NCBI GenBank assembly: GCA_021849075.1
Contig: JAJZTH010000005.1
Span: forward strand, 1 to 64,000
Source of the DNA: Pseudomonadota bacterium
Lineage (GTDB): Bacteria; Pseudomonadota; Alphaproteobacteria; Sphingomonadales; Sphingomonadaceae
Length of the DNA: 64,000 bases
Reading direction: 5' to 3'
Part shown: positions 17,670 through 24,804 of the stretch, piece by piece
Position numbering within the stretch: position 1 is the first letter of the stretch
Layout: each line of letters starts with the position of its first letter
Translations under genes and position numbers: made by a program
Notes under the pieces: model-generated
What the model was told of the DNA's origin: nothing
Database searches by the model: none
The model's input: only the letters and a program-made list of their open reading frames with translations

Positions 17670-18563
17670 CTAGCAGGCTGGCACCGCCACCTCGATCGCG
17701 CCCGCCGCGATCTTCACCGTCACCGGCGTCTTGGCCAGCACTTCGCCGTCGATGGAGATGCGCTGGCGTGGCTTGGTGTCGATGCGGAAGGACGCCCCAT
17801 GAAATTCCTCCGTATGGGCGTCGCGGTCGCGCAGTTTGAAGAATTTGGCGTACCAGTCCCAGGCAAGGCGCGGCTTGCTGCGGCCGACGACGGCCTGCAC
17901 CACGATTTCGCCGGTGTCGACGGCGGCGTTGTCCGATAGTTCCACGCCGCCATGATAGGGACCGTTGAGGATGCGGACCTCCGTCGACCACATGCGCCGT
18001 TCCTTCTGCCCGTCGTCGATCGTCAGGCGAAAGGCGCGGAAGCCGACCGAACATTTGACCGCCCAGAGCAGATAGCCGATCCTCCCGAGATAGCGTTTGA
18101 GCTTATGCGGCACGGTGCGGCCGATCATCGGCGACAGGCCCAGCGAGGCGGCGTTGACGAAATAATCCCGGTCGATCATGCCCAGATCGACGCGGCGGCG
18201 CTGGCCGGTGGCGATCGCTTTCACCGCTTCATCCAGATCGAGCGGCAGGCCGAGCGTGCGGGCGAAACTGTTGGCGGTGCCGAGCGGCAGCACGCCGAAC
18301 ACACAATCCTTGCCGACCAGTTCATCGACCGTGCCGGACATGGAGCCATCGCCGCCGCCCACGATCACCATCGGCGCGCCGCTGTCCACTGCAGACCGGA
18401 CGGTTGCCGCCATCTTCTCCGGCTCTTCCACGGCATGCGCCTCGATCAGGCGGATGCCGGCGGCCTCCAGCCCGTCGCGGGCCTGCGCGAACAGATCCTG
18501 CCCGCGACGGCTGTGGGCGTTGACGACGAGGATGGCGTCTTTGGGGAGGGGGTTCGTTTCCAT
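17670..18563 (-). CDS. Diacylglycerol/lipid kinase family protein (YegS/DgkB-like)
   Basis: A 297-residue lipid or sphingosine-type kinase. The nucleotide-binding motif GGGDGSMSGTVDEL lies near residue 68 and PLGTANSFARTLGLP near 91; the C-terminal domain contains the RISIDGEVL strand. This DAGK catalytic fold phosphorylates diacylglycerol or related lipids at the membrane. The start at 18563 (METNPLPK) is preferred over 18581. In sphingomonads, ceramide or sphingoid substrates are conceivable, but nothing in the sequence tells. It is divergent from the phosphoesterase gene. Confidence 0.85.
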   Translation of the reverse strand: METNPLPKDAILVVNAHSRRGQDLFAQARDGLEAAGIRLIEAHAVEEPEKMAATVRSAVDSGAPMVIVGGGDGSMSGTVDELVGKDCVFGVLPLGTANSFARTLGLPLDLDEAVKAIATGQRRRVDLGMIDRDYFVNAASLGLSPMIGRTVPHKLKRYLGRIGYLLWAVKCSVGFRAFRLTIDDGQKERRMWSTEVRILNGPYHGGVELSDNAAVDTGEIVVQAVVGRSKPRLAWDWYAKFFKLRDRDAHTEEFHGASFRIDTKPRQRISIDGEVLAKTPVTVKIAAGAIEVAVPAC

Positions 18564-18633
18564 GCCGCAATAACTCAACAAAGCGGATTCGGGTCCGGTG
18601 GGAAACGATATCGCGCGGATTCGTTACCGTGGC

Positions 18634-19521
18634 ATGGCTCGCATCGCGCATCTTTCCGACATTCACTTTGGCGCCAATGATCAGAGGATCGTCGACGCCG
18701 CCACCGCCTGGCTGGAGGAGCGGCGGCCCGACCTGATCGTGATCAGCGGCGATTTTACCCAGCGGGCGCGGGTGGAGCAGTTCAAGCAGGCGGCCGGATG
18801 GCTGGGCAGGTTGCATGCCGCAGGGCTGAAGACGCTGGTCGTTCCGGGCAATCATGACGTGCCGCTCTATGATGTGGTGCGGCGGTTCGGTGCGCCGCTC
18901 GATCGCTATAAACGCTATATCAGCCATGACCTCTGCCCCTTTTACGAGGATCGGGAGGTGGCGATATTGGGGCTGAACACCGCCCGGTCGCTGACGATCA
19001 AGGATGGGCGGATCAACCATGCGCAGATGGACCTGCTGCGCGATCGCTTTGCGCAGGTGCCGGTGGACAAGACCCGCATCCTTGTAACCCACCATCCGCT
19101 TTTTTCCATGCCGATCGGCAAGGGGAATGAATGGAGCGAGGCGGTGGGCCAGCATGAGGATGCCGTGCGGGCGGCATGCGAGGCGGGGGTGCATGTGGCG
19201 CTGGCGGGGCATTTCCACCGGACCTATGCGGAGGCGGCGCAGAAGATGGTGGAGCATAGCGGCGGCGCGCTGGTGATACAGGCGGGCACGGCGACCTCCA
19301 CCCGGCTGCGCAATGCCGAGCCGCAAAGCTTCAACTGGCTGCATGTCCGGCGGAACAACGAGATGGAGTTGCAGGTGATCGTGTGGGACGGCGCGGCCTT
19401 CCGCCGGGCGAGCCATGTCGAATATCGGCATGACGGTGAGGGCTGGGCATCGCGCGACATGGTGGATGCTCCGGTGGTCGGTGAGGTGACAGTGGCGCAG
19501 ATGAGCGGCGGCCGAAAATAG
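18634..19521 (+). CDS. Calcineurin-like metallophosphoesterase
   Basis: A 295-residue phosphoesterase with the five family motifs: HLSDIHFG (D9, H11), ISGDFTQ (near 38), PGNHDVP (near 71), THHPLF (near 151) and GHFHRTY (near 192), which together bind two metal ions. Related enzymes hydrolyse cyclic nucleotides, UDP-diacylglucosamine or phosphodiesters; the motif spacing suits the CpdA/Icc group but does not prove a cAMP substrate. The start at 18634 is chosen over 18598. It shares a divergent intergenic region with the lipid kinase. Confidence 0.88.
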   Translation: MARIAHLSDIHFGANDQRIVDAATAWLEERRPDLIVISGDFTQRARVEQFKQAAGWLGRLHAAGLKTLVVPGNHDVPLYDVVRRFGAPLDRYKRYISHDLCPFYEDREVAILGLNTARSLTIKDGRINHAQMDLLRDRFAQVPVDKTRILVTHHPLFSMPIGKGNEWSEAVGQHEDAVRAACEAGVHVALAGHFHRTYAEAAQKMVEHSGGALVIQAGTATSTRLRNAEPQSFNWLHVRRNNEMELQVIVWDGAAFRRASHVEYRHDGEGWASRDMVDAPVVGEVTVAQMSGGRK

Positions 19522-19742
19522 GAAATCGCGCGCCTAACTTCGCATATTTCCCGCCGAATCAGACATTATCATGCAAGAGGTTGAAATTATATGTCGCCTG
19601 TTATGGCGCGGGCGGGAGGAAGGCCGAACTGGCCCAGCCCCGATGCTATCGGGCGATGCGGGTGTAGGACACGCGCCGGGACAAGGCGGATACAAATTTT
19701 TCGGGGTGGCTGTGAGAGCATGGCGCCCTTAATTCCCGATCC

Positions 19743-20507
19743 ATGAGTATGCAGATGACCGATATGCCGTGGGCGCTGACCGAGAAGGAAAAGCAGACGC
19801 TGCGCCTGATCGTGCGGGGGCATGACGCCAAGTCGATCGCGCGCAGCCTGGGCCTGTCGGTCCATACGATCAACGAACGGCTGCGCGATGCGCGGCGCAA
19901 GATGGCGGTGTCCAGCAGTCGGGAGGCTGCGCGCCTGCTGCTGGCGGCGGAAGGGGGCGAGCATATTGTAGCGACCCCCTATTCGGTCGGGGACGCAGAA
20001 ATGGGGGAAGAAGCGGCGGTTATTCCGGCCGATCAGGGTGCTGGGCAGGCGATCCGTCCTGCCCGGATCATCATCGGAGTAACGATCATGACATTCGTTC
20101 TTGGCCTGCTGGCGTTGGCCGCCATGCCGCAAAATATGCCTGCCGCTCAGACCGAAGCTGTTGCCGCCAGCGCGGCAACCAACCCGCAGGTGGTGGATGC
20201 GGCCCGCCAATGGCTGATACTGCTGGATCAGGGGAATTGGGAGGACAGCTATCGTGGAACGACGACGCATTTTCGCAAAATGAATAGCGTGAAAGTCTGG
20301 GCCGATGCGTCTGAAAAGGCGCGGGCGCCGCTGGGCGCCCTCCTGTCCCGCACCTTCCTTAGTCAGGAAAACCTGCCCGCGCCGCCCTATGGCTATGAAG
20401 TGGTGAAATTCCGCACCAGCTACGCCAACAAGGCGGACGCGATCGAAACCGTCAGTCTGGACAAGGAAGACGGCCTCTGGAGCGTGGCGGGCGTCACCAT
20501 CGAATGA
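19743..20507 (+). CDS. Membrane-anchored LuxR-type HTH protein with DUF4019 domain
   Basis: A 254-residue protein. Residues 10-70 form a LuxR/GerE helix-turn-helix (LTEKEKQTLRLIVRGHDAKSIARSLGLSVHTINERLRDARRKM). A single membrane helix follows at about 113-133, and the C-terminus (about 147-253) matches DUF4019 (AARQWLILLDQGNWEDSY). The DNA-binding head would be cytoplasmic and the DUF4019 part periplasmic, as in one-component membrane-tethered regulators. The ligand is unknown. The ATG at 19743 opens the frame; a second ATG at 19749 is equally usable. Confidence 0.85.
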   Translation: MSMQMTDMPWALTEKEKQTLRLIVRGHDAKSIARSLGLSVHTINERLRDARRKMAVSSSREAARLLLAAEGGEHIVATPYSVGDAEMGEEAAVIPADQGAGQAIRPARIIIGVTIMTFVLGLLALAAMPQNMPAAQTEAVAASAATNPQVVDAARQWLILLDQGNWEDSYRGTTTHFRKMNSVKVWADASEKARAPLGALLSRTFLSQENLPAPPYGYEVVKFRTSYANKADAIETVSLDKEDGLWSVAGVTIE

Positions 20508-20576
20508 GCAGAAACAGGGGAAGTTCAGCTCTTCTCCTTGAGCGCTATCGCCGCATGGGCGCTGGATGAAGCACTC

Positions 20577-20865
20577 TATCCGCGCGCGCCAAATTCTCGG
20601 CCTTCTCGGCCATGCCAAAGTCTCAGGATGAAGATCCGCCTGCTATTTCGTAACGCATTTCATAATGGCCGATGATGATGCGGCGGACTTCGCGTGGAGC
20701 GTAAGCCTCGAGCCTTTCGCCAATGCGGGGATAGTCGATCAGGCGGGAAGGGGCCTTGACCAACGACTGAACAATGCGGGCGGCTGTGTCCGGGGCGACG
20801 GGTTTCAAATGGTCATGGAGGCGGACAAGGTCGGACATGGCCTTGCCGGTCCAGACGATTTTCAC
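20577..20865 (-). pseudogene. RelE/ParE-family toxin with 3' frameshift
   Basis: The open frame 20623-20865 encodes 80 residues starting MKIVWTGKAMSDLVRLHDHL, a ParE-like toxin, but ends in AGGSSS. Reading one frame over from 20636 down to 20577 gives IFILRLWHGREGREFGARG then a stop, which is the expected toxin C-terminus (the I-x-ILRxWHxRE pattern). A single-base deletion near 20636 therefore separates the C-terminal strand, which carries catalytic or gyrase-facing residues in relatives. The gene starts inside the antitoxin stop (4-nt overlap). The truncated toxin is probably weak or inactive, unless the frameshift is programmed or is a sequencing error. Confidence 0.75.
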
Positions 20866-21113
20866 GCCTCAGGTGGCGGCTGAGGGGTGCCGGTGGATAG
20901 GCTATTCGCCCAGGCGAGGACGGCGGCCTGATCGATCACCCGGCCGGCGTCGACATCGTCAAGCGCATCCAGCGTCATCTGATGGCGCATTTCTTCCTGA
21001 TCGACCCAAGCGGCGAGCGCCTGCTTCATGATCCAGCCGCGCGAACGATCAAGCCGAGCGGCCAGCATATCGACCTGATCGGCGAGATCACCGGGGACAT
21101 GGGCGGCGGTCAT
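20862..21113 (-). CDS. Ribbon-helix-helix antitoxin (ParD/CopG-like)
   Basis: An 83-residue antitoxin. Its N-terminal MTAAHVPGDLADQVDMLAARLDRSRGWIMKQALAAWV is a ribbon-helix-helix DNA-binding domain; the acidic C-terminus would wrap the toxin. It overlaps the toxin start by 4 nt, the standard antitoxin-first order. The ATG at 21113 is preferred to a TTG at 21128. A 7-bp-arm palindrome at 21134-21152 sits just upstream and is a good autoregulation operator. Confidence 0.85.
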   Translation of the reverse strand: MTAAHVPGDLADQVDMLAARLDRSRGWIMKQALAAWVDQEEMRHQMTLDALDDVDAGRVIDQAAVLAWANSLSTGTPQPPPEA

Positions 21114-21133
21114 AAGACTGGTTCCCAATCGGT

Positions 21134-21152
21134 ATGATTATGATCTAATCAT
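21134..21152 (-). promoter_or_regulatory. Operator-like palindrome upstream of RHH antitoxin
   Basis: ATGATTA (21134-21140) and TAATCAT (21146-21152) are perfect inverted repeats around 5 bp. The site lies 20 bp before the antitoxin ATG, where RHH antitoxins bind to repress their operon. Confidence 0.5.
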
Positions 21153-21180
21153 TTGGCCGTTTGCTGGCAAGGTCGCTTGT

Positions 21181-22032
21181 TTAATCCTTCCCCTTGAGCG
21201 CGGCGGCCAGCGATACGGTGGCGCTGCCGCGCCGTGCGGGGGCGGCCTGGCTGGGGTCGGGTTTCCAGCCGGACAGGTAGATGATCGCCATCTGCTCCGC
21301 CGTGCGGCCGTCCGGGTCGGCGGCGGCGGCGAAATGACCGGCCGCGCGCATCAGCGTGTCGCGGGTCAGCGCCGGCGCGCGTTCCGCCAGCGCATTACCC
21401 GCGCCCATGCCGCGCAGATCATGCATCAGCCGCACGATGTCGCCATAGCGCACGCTCAGCACATCGCCATCTGCAACCGGCATGGTGAAGCCGGCGCGGC
21501 TCAAAAGATCCCCGGCGGAGCGGACATCGACTTGCGGATGGACATGCTGACCGGGACGGTCGCCTTCGGCGGCGAGCAGTGCGGATTTGAGGCGGGGAAC
21601 GCTGCCCGCGCCGGTGAAGGCGGCGAGCATCAAGCCATCGGGCCGCAGCACGCGGCGCATCAGGATCAGCGCGCCGGGCAGATCATTGACGCTGTCGAGC
21701 GTGCCGCAGGCGATGATCAGATCGAAACTGTCATCGGCGAAGGGCAGGGCGTCCTCGTCCGCCTGCACCCCGCCCACGGCCTTTGCGGCGAGAAAGCCGG
21801 GGTCGGCGCAGGCGACGCGCTTGCCCATCGCCTCCAACGCGGCGCGGGCGCTGCCATCGGGGCAGCCGATCAGCAGCACTTCGGGCAGGTCGCGCTGCAC
21901 ATCGGTCAACCGGTCGAGCAATTCGTCCAGCATCGCGCGATGGAGGAAGTCATGATCGGGGAAACGGGCCAGCATGCGATCGCGGTTGCGGGCGCGACGG
22001 GCGCGGTCGAAAATGTCGGGACGGGATTCCAT
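21181..22032 (-). CDS. Class I SAM-dependent methyltransferase-fold protein, NDUFAF5/BioC-like
   Basis: A 283-residue protein with a seven-strand SAM-binding fold: motif I is VLLIGCPDGSA (near residue 54), the acidic strand-2 end ACAD is near 75, and FDLIIACGTLDSVNDLPGALILMRRVLRPDGLML follows. The N-terminus IFDRARRARNRDRM resembles NDUFAF5, the complex I assembly factor, and BioC. The glycine motif is degenerate (GCPDGS rather than GxGxG). It is divergent from the ComF-like gene (TSS region shared). Role in complex I assembly is inference by resemblance only. Confidence 0.75.
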   Translation of the reverse strand: MESRPDIFDRARRARNRDRMLARFPDHDFLHRAMLDELLDRLTDVQRDLPEVLLIGCPDGSARAALEAMGKRVACADPGFLAAKAVGGVQADEDALPFADDSFDLIIACGTLDSVNDLPGALILMRRVLRPDGLMLAAFTGAGSVPRLKSALLAAEGDRPGQHVHPQVDVRSAGDLLSRAGFTMPVADGDVLSVRYGDIVRLMHDLRGMGAGNALAERAPALTRDTLMRAAGHFAAAADPDGRTAEQMAIIYLSGWKPDPSQAAPARRGSATVSLAAALKGKD

Positions 22033-22073
22033 GGCGGGCCTTGTGCATCGGGCGCGAAGTGCGGACAAGGCAG

Positions 22074-22811
22074 ATGATGCCTCTCCTCCCGCTTCTCAAG
22101 GGTGCGCTGCGCCCGGTGGTCGATTATGCGCTGCCGCCGCGCTGCCCGGGGTGCGGCGCGATCGTGGGGGAGGATTTTGCTTTCTGCCTGTCCTGCTGGG
22201 GCGGGATGCAATTTTTGAGCGACCCCAGTTGCGCGCGCTGTGGTCTGCCCTTCCCGCATGAGATGGGCGAAGGGGCGGAGTGCGGCGCGTGCATGGCCGA
22301 TCCGCCGCCCTGGGATGGGGCGCGGGCGGTGCTGGCCTATGGCGATGTCGCGCGGACGGTGGCGCTGCGGCTGAAATATGGCCGGCGCATCGGCATGGCG
22401 CGGCTGATCGCACGGCAGATGCTGCGTCATGTGGGCGACGGGGAAGCGGTGATCGTGCCGGTGCCGCTGCATCGATGGCGATTGTGGCAAAGGGGTTTCA
22501 ACCAATCGGCGCTGATCGCCGACCATCTGGGCCGGCTGACCGGATGGCCAGTGGACAAGCGCGTGCTGCAACGGGTGAAGCGCACCGCGCCGCTGCGGGG
22601 CATGAATCCGGCGCAGCGGGCGAAGACGGTGCGGGGCGCCTTTGGGTTGGGGGAGGGGCATGACCTGCGGGGCCGGCGGGTGCTGTTGATCGACGACATT
22701 CATACCAGCGGGGCGACGGCGGCGGCCTGCGCGAAACTGCTGAAGCGCGGGGGAGCGGGGCAGGTGCATCTGCTATGCTGGGCGCGGGTGTTGCCCGACG
22801 CTGTTGATTGA
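22074..22811 (+). CDS. ComF-family phosphoribosyltransferase-like protein with zinc ribbon
   Basis: A 245-residue protein. An N-terminal double zinc ribbon (CPGCGAI..CLSCW..CARCG..CGACM, residues 23-83) precedes a PRTase fold with the PRPP loop VLLIDDIHTSGAT near residue 205. Family members act in DNA uptake or recombination, though many non-competent bacteria keep them. Two adjacent ATGs at 22074 and 22077 compete; AAGG at 22066-22069 favours the second by spacing. Glutaredoxin, nitrilase and DUF1178 follow on the same strand. Confidence 0.87.
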   Translation: MMPLLPLLKGALRPVVDYALPPRCPGCGAIVGEDFAFCLSCWGGMQFLSDPSCARCGLPFPHEMGEGAECGACMADPPPWDGARAVLAYGDVARTVALRLKYGRRIGMARLIARQMLRHVGDGEAVIVPVPLHRWRLWQRGFNQSALIADHLGRLTGWPVDKRVLQRVKRTAPLRGMNPAQRAKTVRGAFGLGEGHDLRGRRVLLIDDIHTSGATAAACAKLLKRGGAGQVHLLCWARVLPDAVD

Positions 22812-22860
22812 CAAAGTGCGACTTTGCCCCAATTTCTGGGGAAAGGAGTTTCCACGGATC

Positions 22861-23151
22861 ATGGCGAAGGTTGAAATCTATACCAAGGATTGGTGCGGTT
22901 ATTGCGCGCGGGCGAAGGCTTTGCTGGGCAGCAAGGGCGTGGCGTTCGAGGAATATGACATCACGCTGGGCGGGCCGAAGCGCGAGGAAATGCTGGCGCG
23001 TGCGCCCGGCCGGACCAGCGTGCCGCAAATCTTCATTGACGGGCAGCATATTGGCGGCAGCGATGATCTGTCTGCGCTGAACCGCGAAGGCAAGCTGGAC
23101 GGGTTGCTGGGACTACGAGCAGCAGCATGCGCGCCGCCCTGTTCCAGATGA
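22861..23151 (+). CDS. grxC: Glutaredoxin 3
   Basis: A 96-residue dithiol glutaredoxin using glutathione to reduce protein and mixed disulfides. The active site is C12-G-Y-C15 (DWCGYC), a variant of CPYC. The TSVPQIFIDG loop with cis-proline near 55 and the GGSDDL glutathione-binding motif near 66 are present. The start ATG at 22861 is preferred over the frame opening at 22804. Its 3' end overlaps the nitrilase gene by 25 nt, the usual grxC-nitrilase order in alphaproteobacteria. Confidence 0.95.
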   Translation: MAKVEIYTKDWCGYCARAKALLGSKGVAFEEYDITLGGPKREEMLARAPGRTSVPQIFIDGQHIGGSDDLSALNREGKLDGLLGLRAAACAPPCSR

Positions 23152-23957
23152 CCAGCGGGGTCGATCCCGCCGCCAATGCCGCCGCCATCGTGGAGATGGT
23201 GAAGCGGGCGAAAGGCGAGGGCGCGGACATATTGTTCACGCCGGAAATGGCCGGGTGCCTTGACAGTAACCGCAAGCGGGCGACGCAGAATTTGCGCAAC
23301 GAGGCGGACGATGTGGTGCTGGCCACCGTGCGGGACGCCGCTGCGCGCGAAGGGCTGTGGGTGCATATCGGATCGCTGCCGCTGAAGGACGAGCGGGCCG
23401 ACGGGCGCTGGGCCAATCGCAGCTTCCTGATCGACGATAGCGGCGACATTCGCGCGCGATACGACAAGATCCATCTGTTCGACGTAGACTTGGCCACCGG
23501 CGAAAGCTGGCGCGAATCCTCCGTCTATGGGCCGGGCGAACAGGTGGTCGTGGCCGATACGCCATGGGGGCGGATGGGCTTTTCCATCTGTTACGACATG
23601 CGTTTCCCGGACCTGTATCGCGCGCTGACCAATGCGGGAGCGACGATATTGCTGGCGCCGGCCGCCTTCACCGTGCCGACGGGGCAGGCGCACTGGCATG
23701 TGCTGCTGCGCGCCCGCGCGATCGAGGCGGGGTGCTATGTCATCGCCACGGGGCAGGTGGGGCGCCATGAGGACGGGCGCGTCACCTATGGCCATAGCGT
23801 GGTGATCGATCCATGGGGCGAAGTGCTGCTGGATATGGGCGAAACGGCGGGCATGGCGCTTGCGGAAATCGACCTGTCGCGCATAGGGGACGTGCGCGGG
23901 CGCGTGCCCGCAATCGCCAACCGCCGTGTGATGCCGAAGGACGTGACTGTTTCGTGA
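23127..23957 (+). CDS. Nitrilase-superfamily carbon-nitrogen hydrolase (Nit-like)
   Basis: A 276-residue amidase with the catalytic triad E40 (LFTPEMAG), K114 (RYDKIHLFDVD) and C155 (GFSICYDMRFPDLYR). The pattern matches the Nit1/Nit2 branch (omega-amidase or deaminated-glutathione amidase), which fits its place next to glutaredoxin. It starts inside the end of grxC and its stop overlaps the next gene (GTGA), so grxC, this gene and DUF1178 form a tightly packed operon. Confidence 0.92.
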   Translation: MRAALFQMTSGVDPAANAAAIVEMVKRAKGEGADILFTPEMAGCLDSNRKRATQNLRNEADDVVLATVRDAAAREGLWVHIGSLPLKDERADGRWANRSFLIDDSGDIRARYDKIHLFDVDLATGESWRESSVYGPGEQVVVADTPWGRMGFSICYDMRFPDLYRALTNAGATILLAPAAFTVPTGQAHWHVLLRARAIEAGCYVIATGQVGRHEDGRVTYGHSVVIDPWGEVLLDMGETAGMALAEIDLSRIGDVRGRVPAIANRRVMPKDVTVS

Positions 23958-24442
23958 TCGTGTTCGACCTGAAATGTGCGGGCGAAGGCCATGTGTTCGA
24001 AGCATGGTTCGGGTCCAGCGCCGATTATGAGGCGCAAAAGGCGAGCGGACTGCTGGCCTGTCCGATGTGCGGCGACGCCAATGTGGGCAAGGCGGTGATG
24101 GCGCCGGCGGTGGCGGCGAAGGGCAATAGCCGGCCCGATCCCGCGCCCGTGCCTGCTACGCAACATAATGAGCCGGTCGCGCCGGTGATGAACGTCGCCG
24201 ATCAGGCGAAGATGCAGGCGCTGGTCGAGGCATTGGGGCAGGCGCAGCAAAAGGCGCTGGAAGGATCGACCTGGGTTGGGCGCGGCTTTGCCGAACAGGC
24301 GCGCGCGATGCACTATGGCGAGCAGGACCGCGCCAGCATCCATGGCGAAGTCGCCCCGGCCGAGGCGAAGGCGCTGATCGCCGAAGGGGTGGAGGTGGCG
24401 CCGCTGCCTTTCCCGGTCATTCCGCCGCACGCCAAGAATTGA
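23954..24442 (+). CDS. DUF1178 family protein
   Basis: A 162-residue protein of unknown function. MIVFDLKCAGEGHVFEAWFGSSADYEAQ and the CPMCG zinc-like pair near residue 37 are typical of DUF1178, as is the C-terminal GEVAPAEAKALIAEGVEVAPLP. It starts with GTG, overlapping the nitrilase stop by 4 nt. The middle (residues 50-85) is a Pro/Ala linker. It is conserved next to grxC and nitrilase in alphaproteobacteria, but its biochemical role is unknown. Confidence 0.9.
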   Translation: MIVFDLKCAGEGHVFEAWFGSSADYEAQKASGLLACPMCGDANVGKAVMAPAVAAKGNSRPDPAPVPATQHNEPVAPVMNVADQAKMQALVEALGQAQQKALEGSTWVGRGFAEQARAMHYGEQDRASIHGEVAPAEAKALIAEGVEVAPLPFPVIPPHAKN

Positions 24443-24490
24443 CGGTCAAGATTGACCGCAGCCGCGACGCACAATAGAGCCGTCGCCGGC

Positions 24491-24567
24491 GCACCCATAG
24501 CTCAGCAGGATAGAGCGTTGGATTCCTAATCCAAAGGCCACTGGTTCGAATCCAGTTGGGTGCACCA
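24491..24567 (+). tRNA. tRNA-Arg (anticodon CCT)
   Basis: A full cloverleaf of 77 nt including encoded CCA: the acceptor arm GCACCCA pairs with TGGGTGC, the anticodon stem TTGGA/TCCAA encloses loop TTCCTAA giving anticodon CCT (reads AGG), and the T-loop is TTCGAAT. tRNA genes are frequent integration sites, and the CRISPR-Cas locus begins 80 bp downstream. Confidence 0.95.
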
Positions 24568-24646
24568 TTTTTTGACATGGGCGATGGCTGGCTGCGGACG
24601 CTGCGCGCGGGGCATCGTTTCGGATTTTCTACATGGTCTGAAACAG

Positions 24647-24721
24647 AAAAGGCGAGGCCGTAGCCTCGCCCTTATTTGGTGCAGTCAAGCTGCTTGTTAA
24701 CAGCTGGCCCGCAATCTCTGA
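24647..24721 (-). ncRNA. tracrRNA of the type II-C CRISPR-Cas system
   Basis: On the minus strand, 24721 to 24696 is an anti-repeat: aligned with the first 25 nt of the minus-strand repeat (starts GTTGCCGTTGGC), the first 19 nt pair without a gap (two are G-U), and most of the remainder pairs with one bulge. A short stem (GCAG/CTGC) follows, then GGCGAGGC, a TACG loop, GCCTCGCC and TTTT, an intrinsic terminator ending near 24647. On the plus strand no terminator follows the anti-repeat, so the minus orientation is preferred. The length of about 75 nt is compact for a tracrRNA. It diverges from cas9. Confidence 0.85.
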
Positions 24722-24727
24722 GATTTC

Positions 24728-24756
24728 ATTCTCGTCCAAAGCAGTGATGAAGTCAA
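24728..24756 (-). promoter_or_regulatory. Candidate tracrRNA promoter
   Basis: On the minus strand TTGACT (24756-24751) and GAGAAT (24733-24728) are separated by 17 bp, placing the start near 24721, exactly at the anti-repeat. A TTGAAA/TTTCAA inverted repeat at 24768-24788 lies between this promoter and cas9. Confidence 0.5.
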
Positions 24757-24804
24757 TTGCCACATCTTTGAAATTTTGTAGGTTTCAAGGAAAGGGGGAC
24801 TTCC

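Noticed and set aside
24701..24800. tracrRNA on the plus strand
   Set aside because: The anti-repeat can also pair with a plus-strand array transcript, but no terminator or stem follows before cas9.
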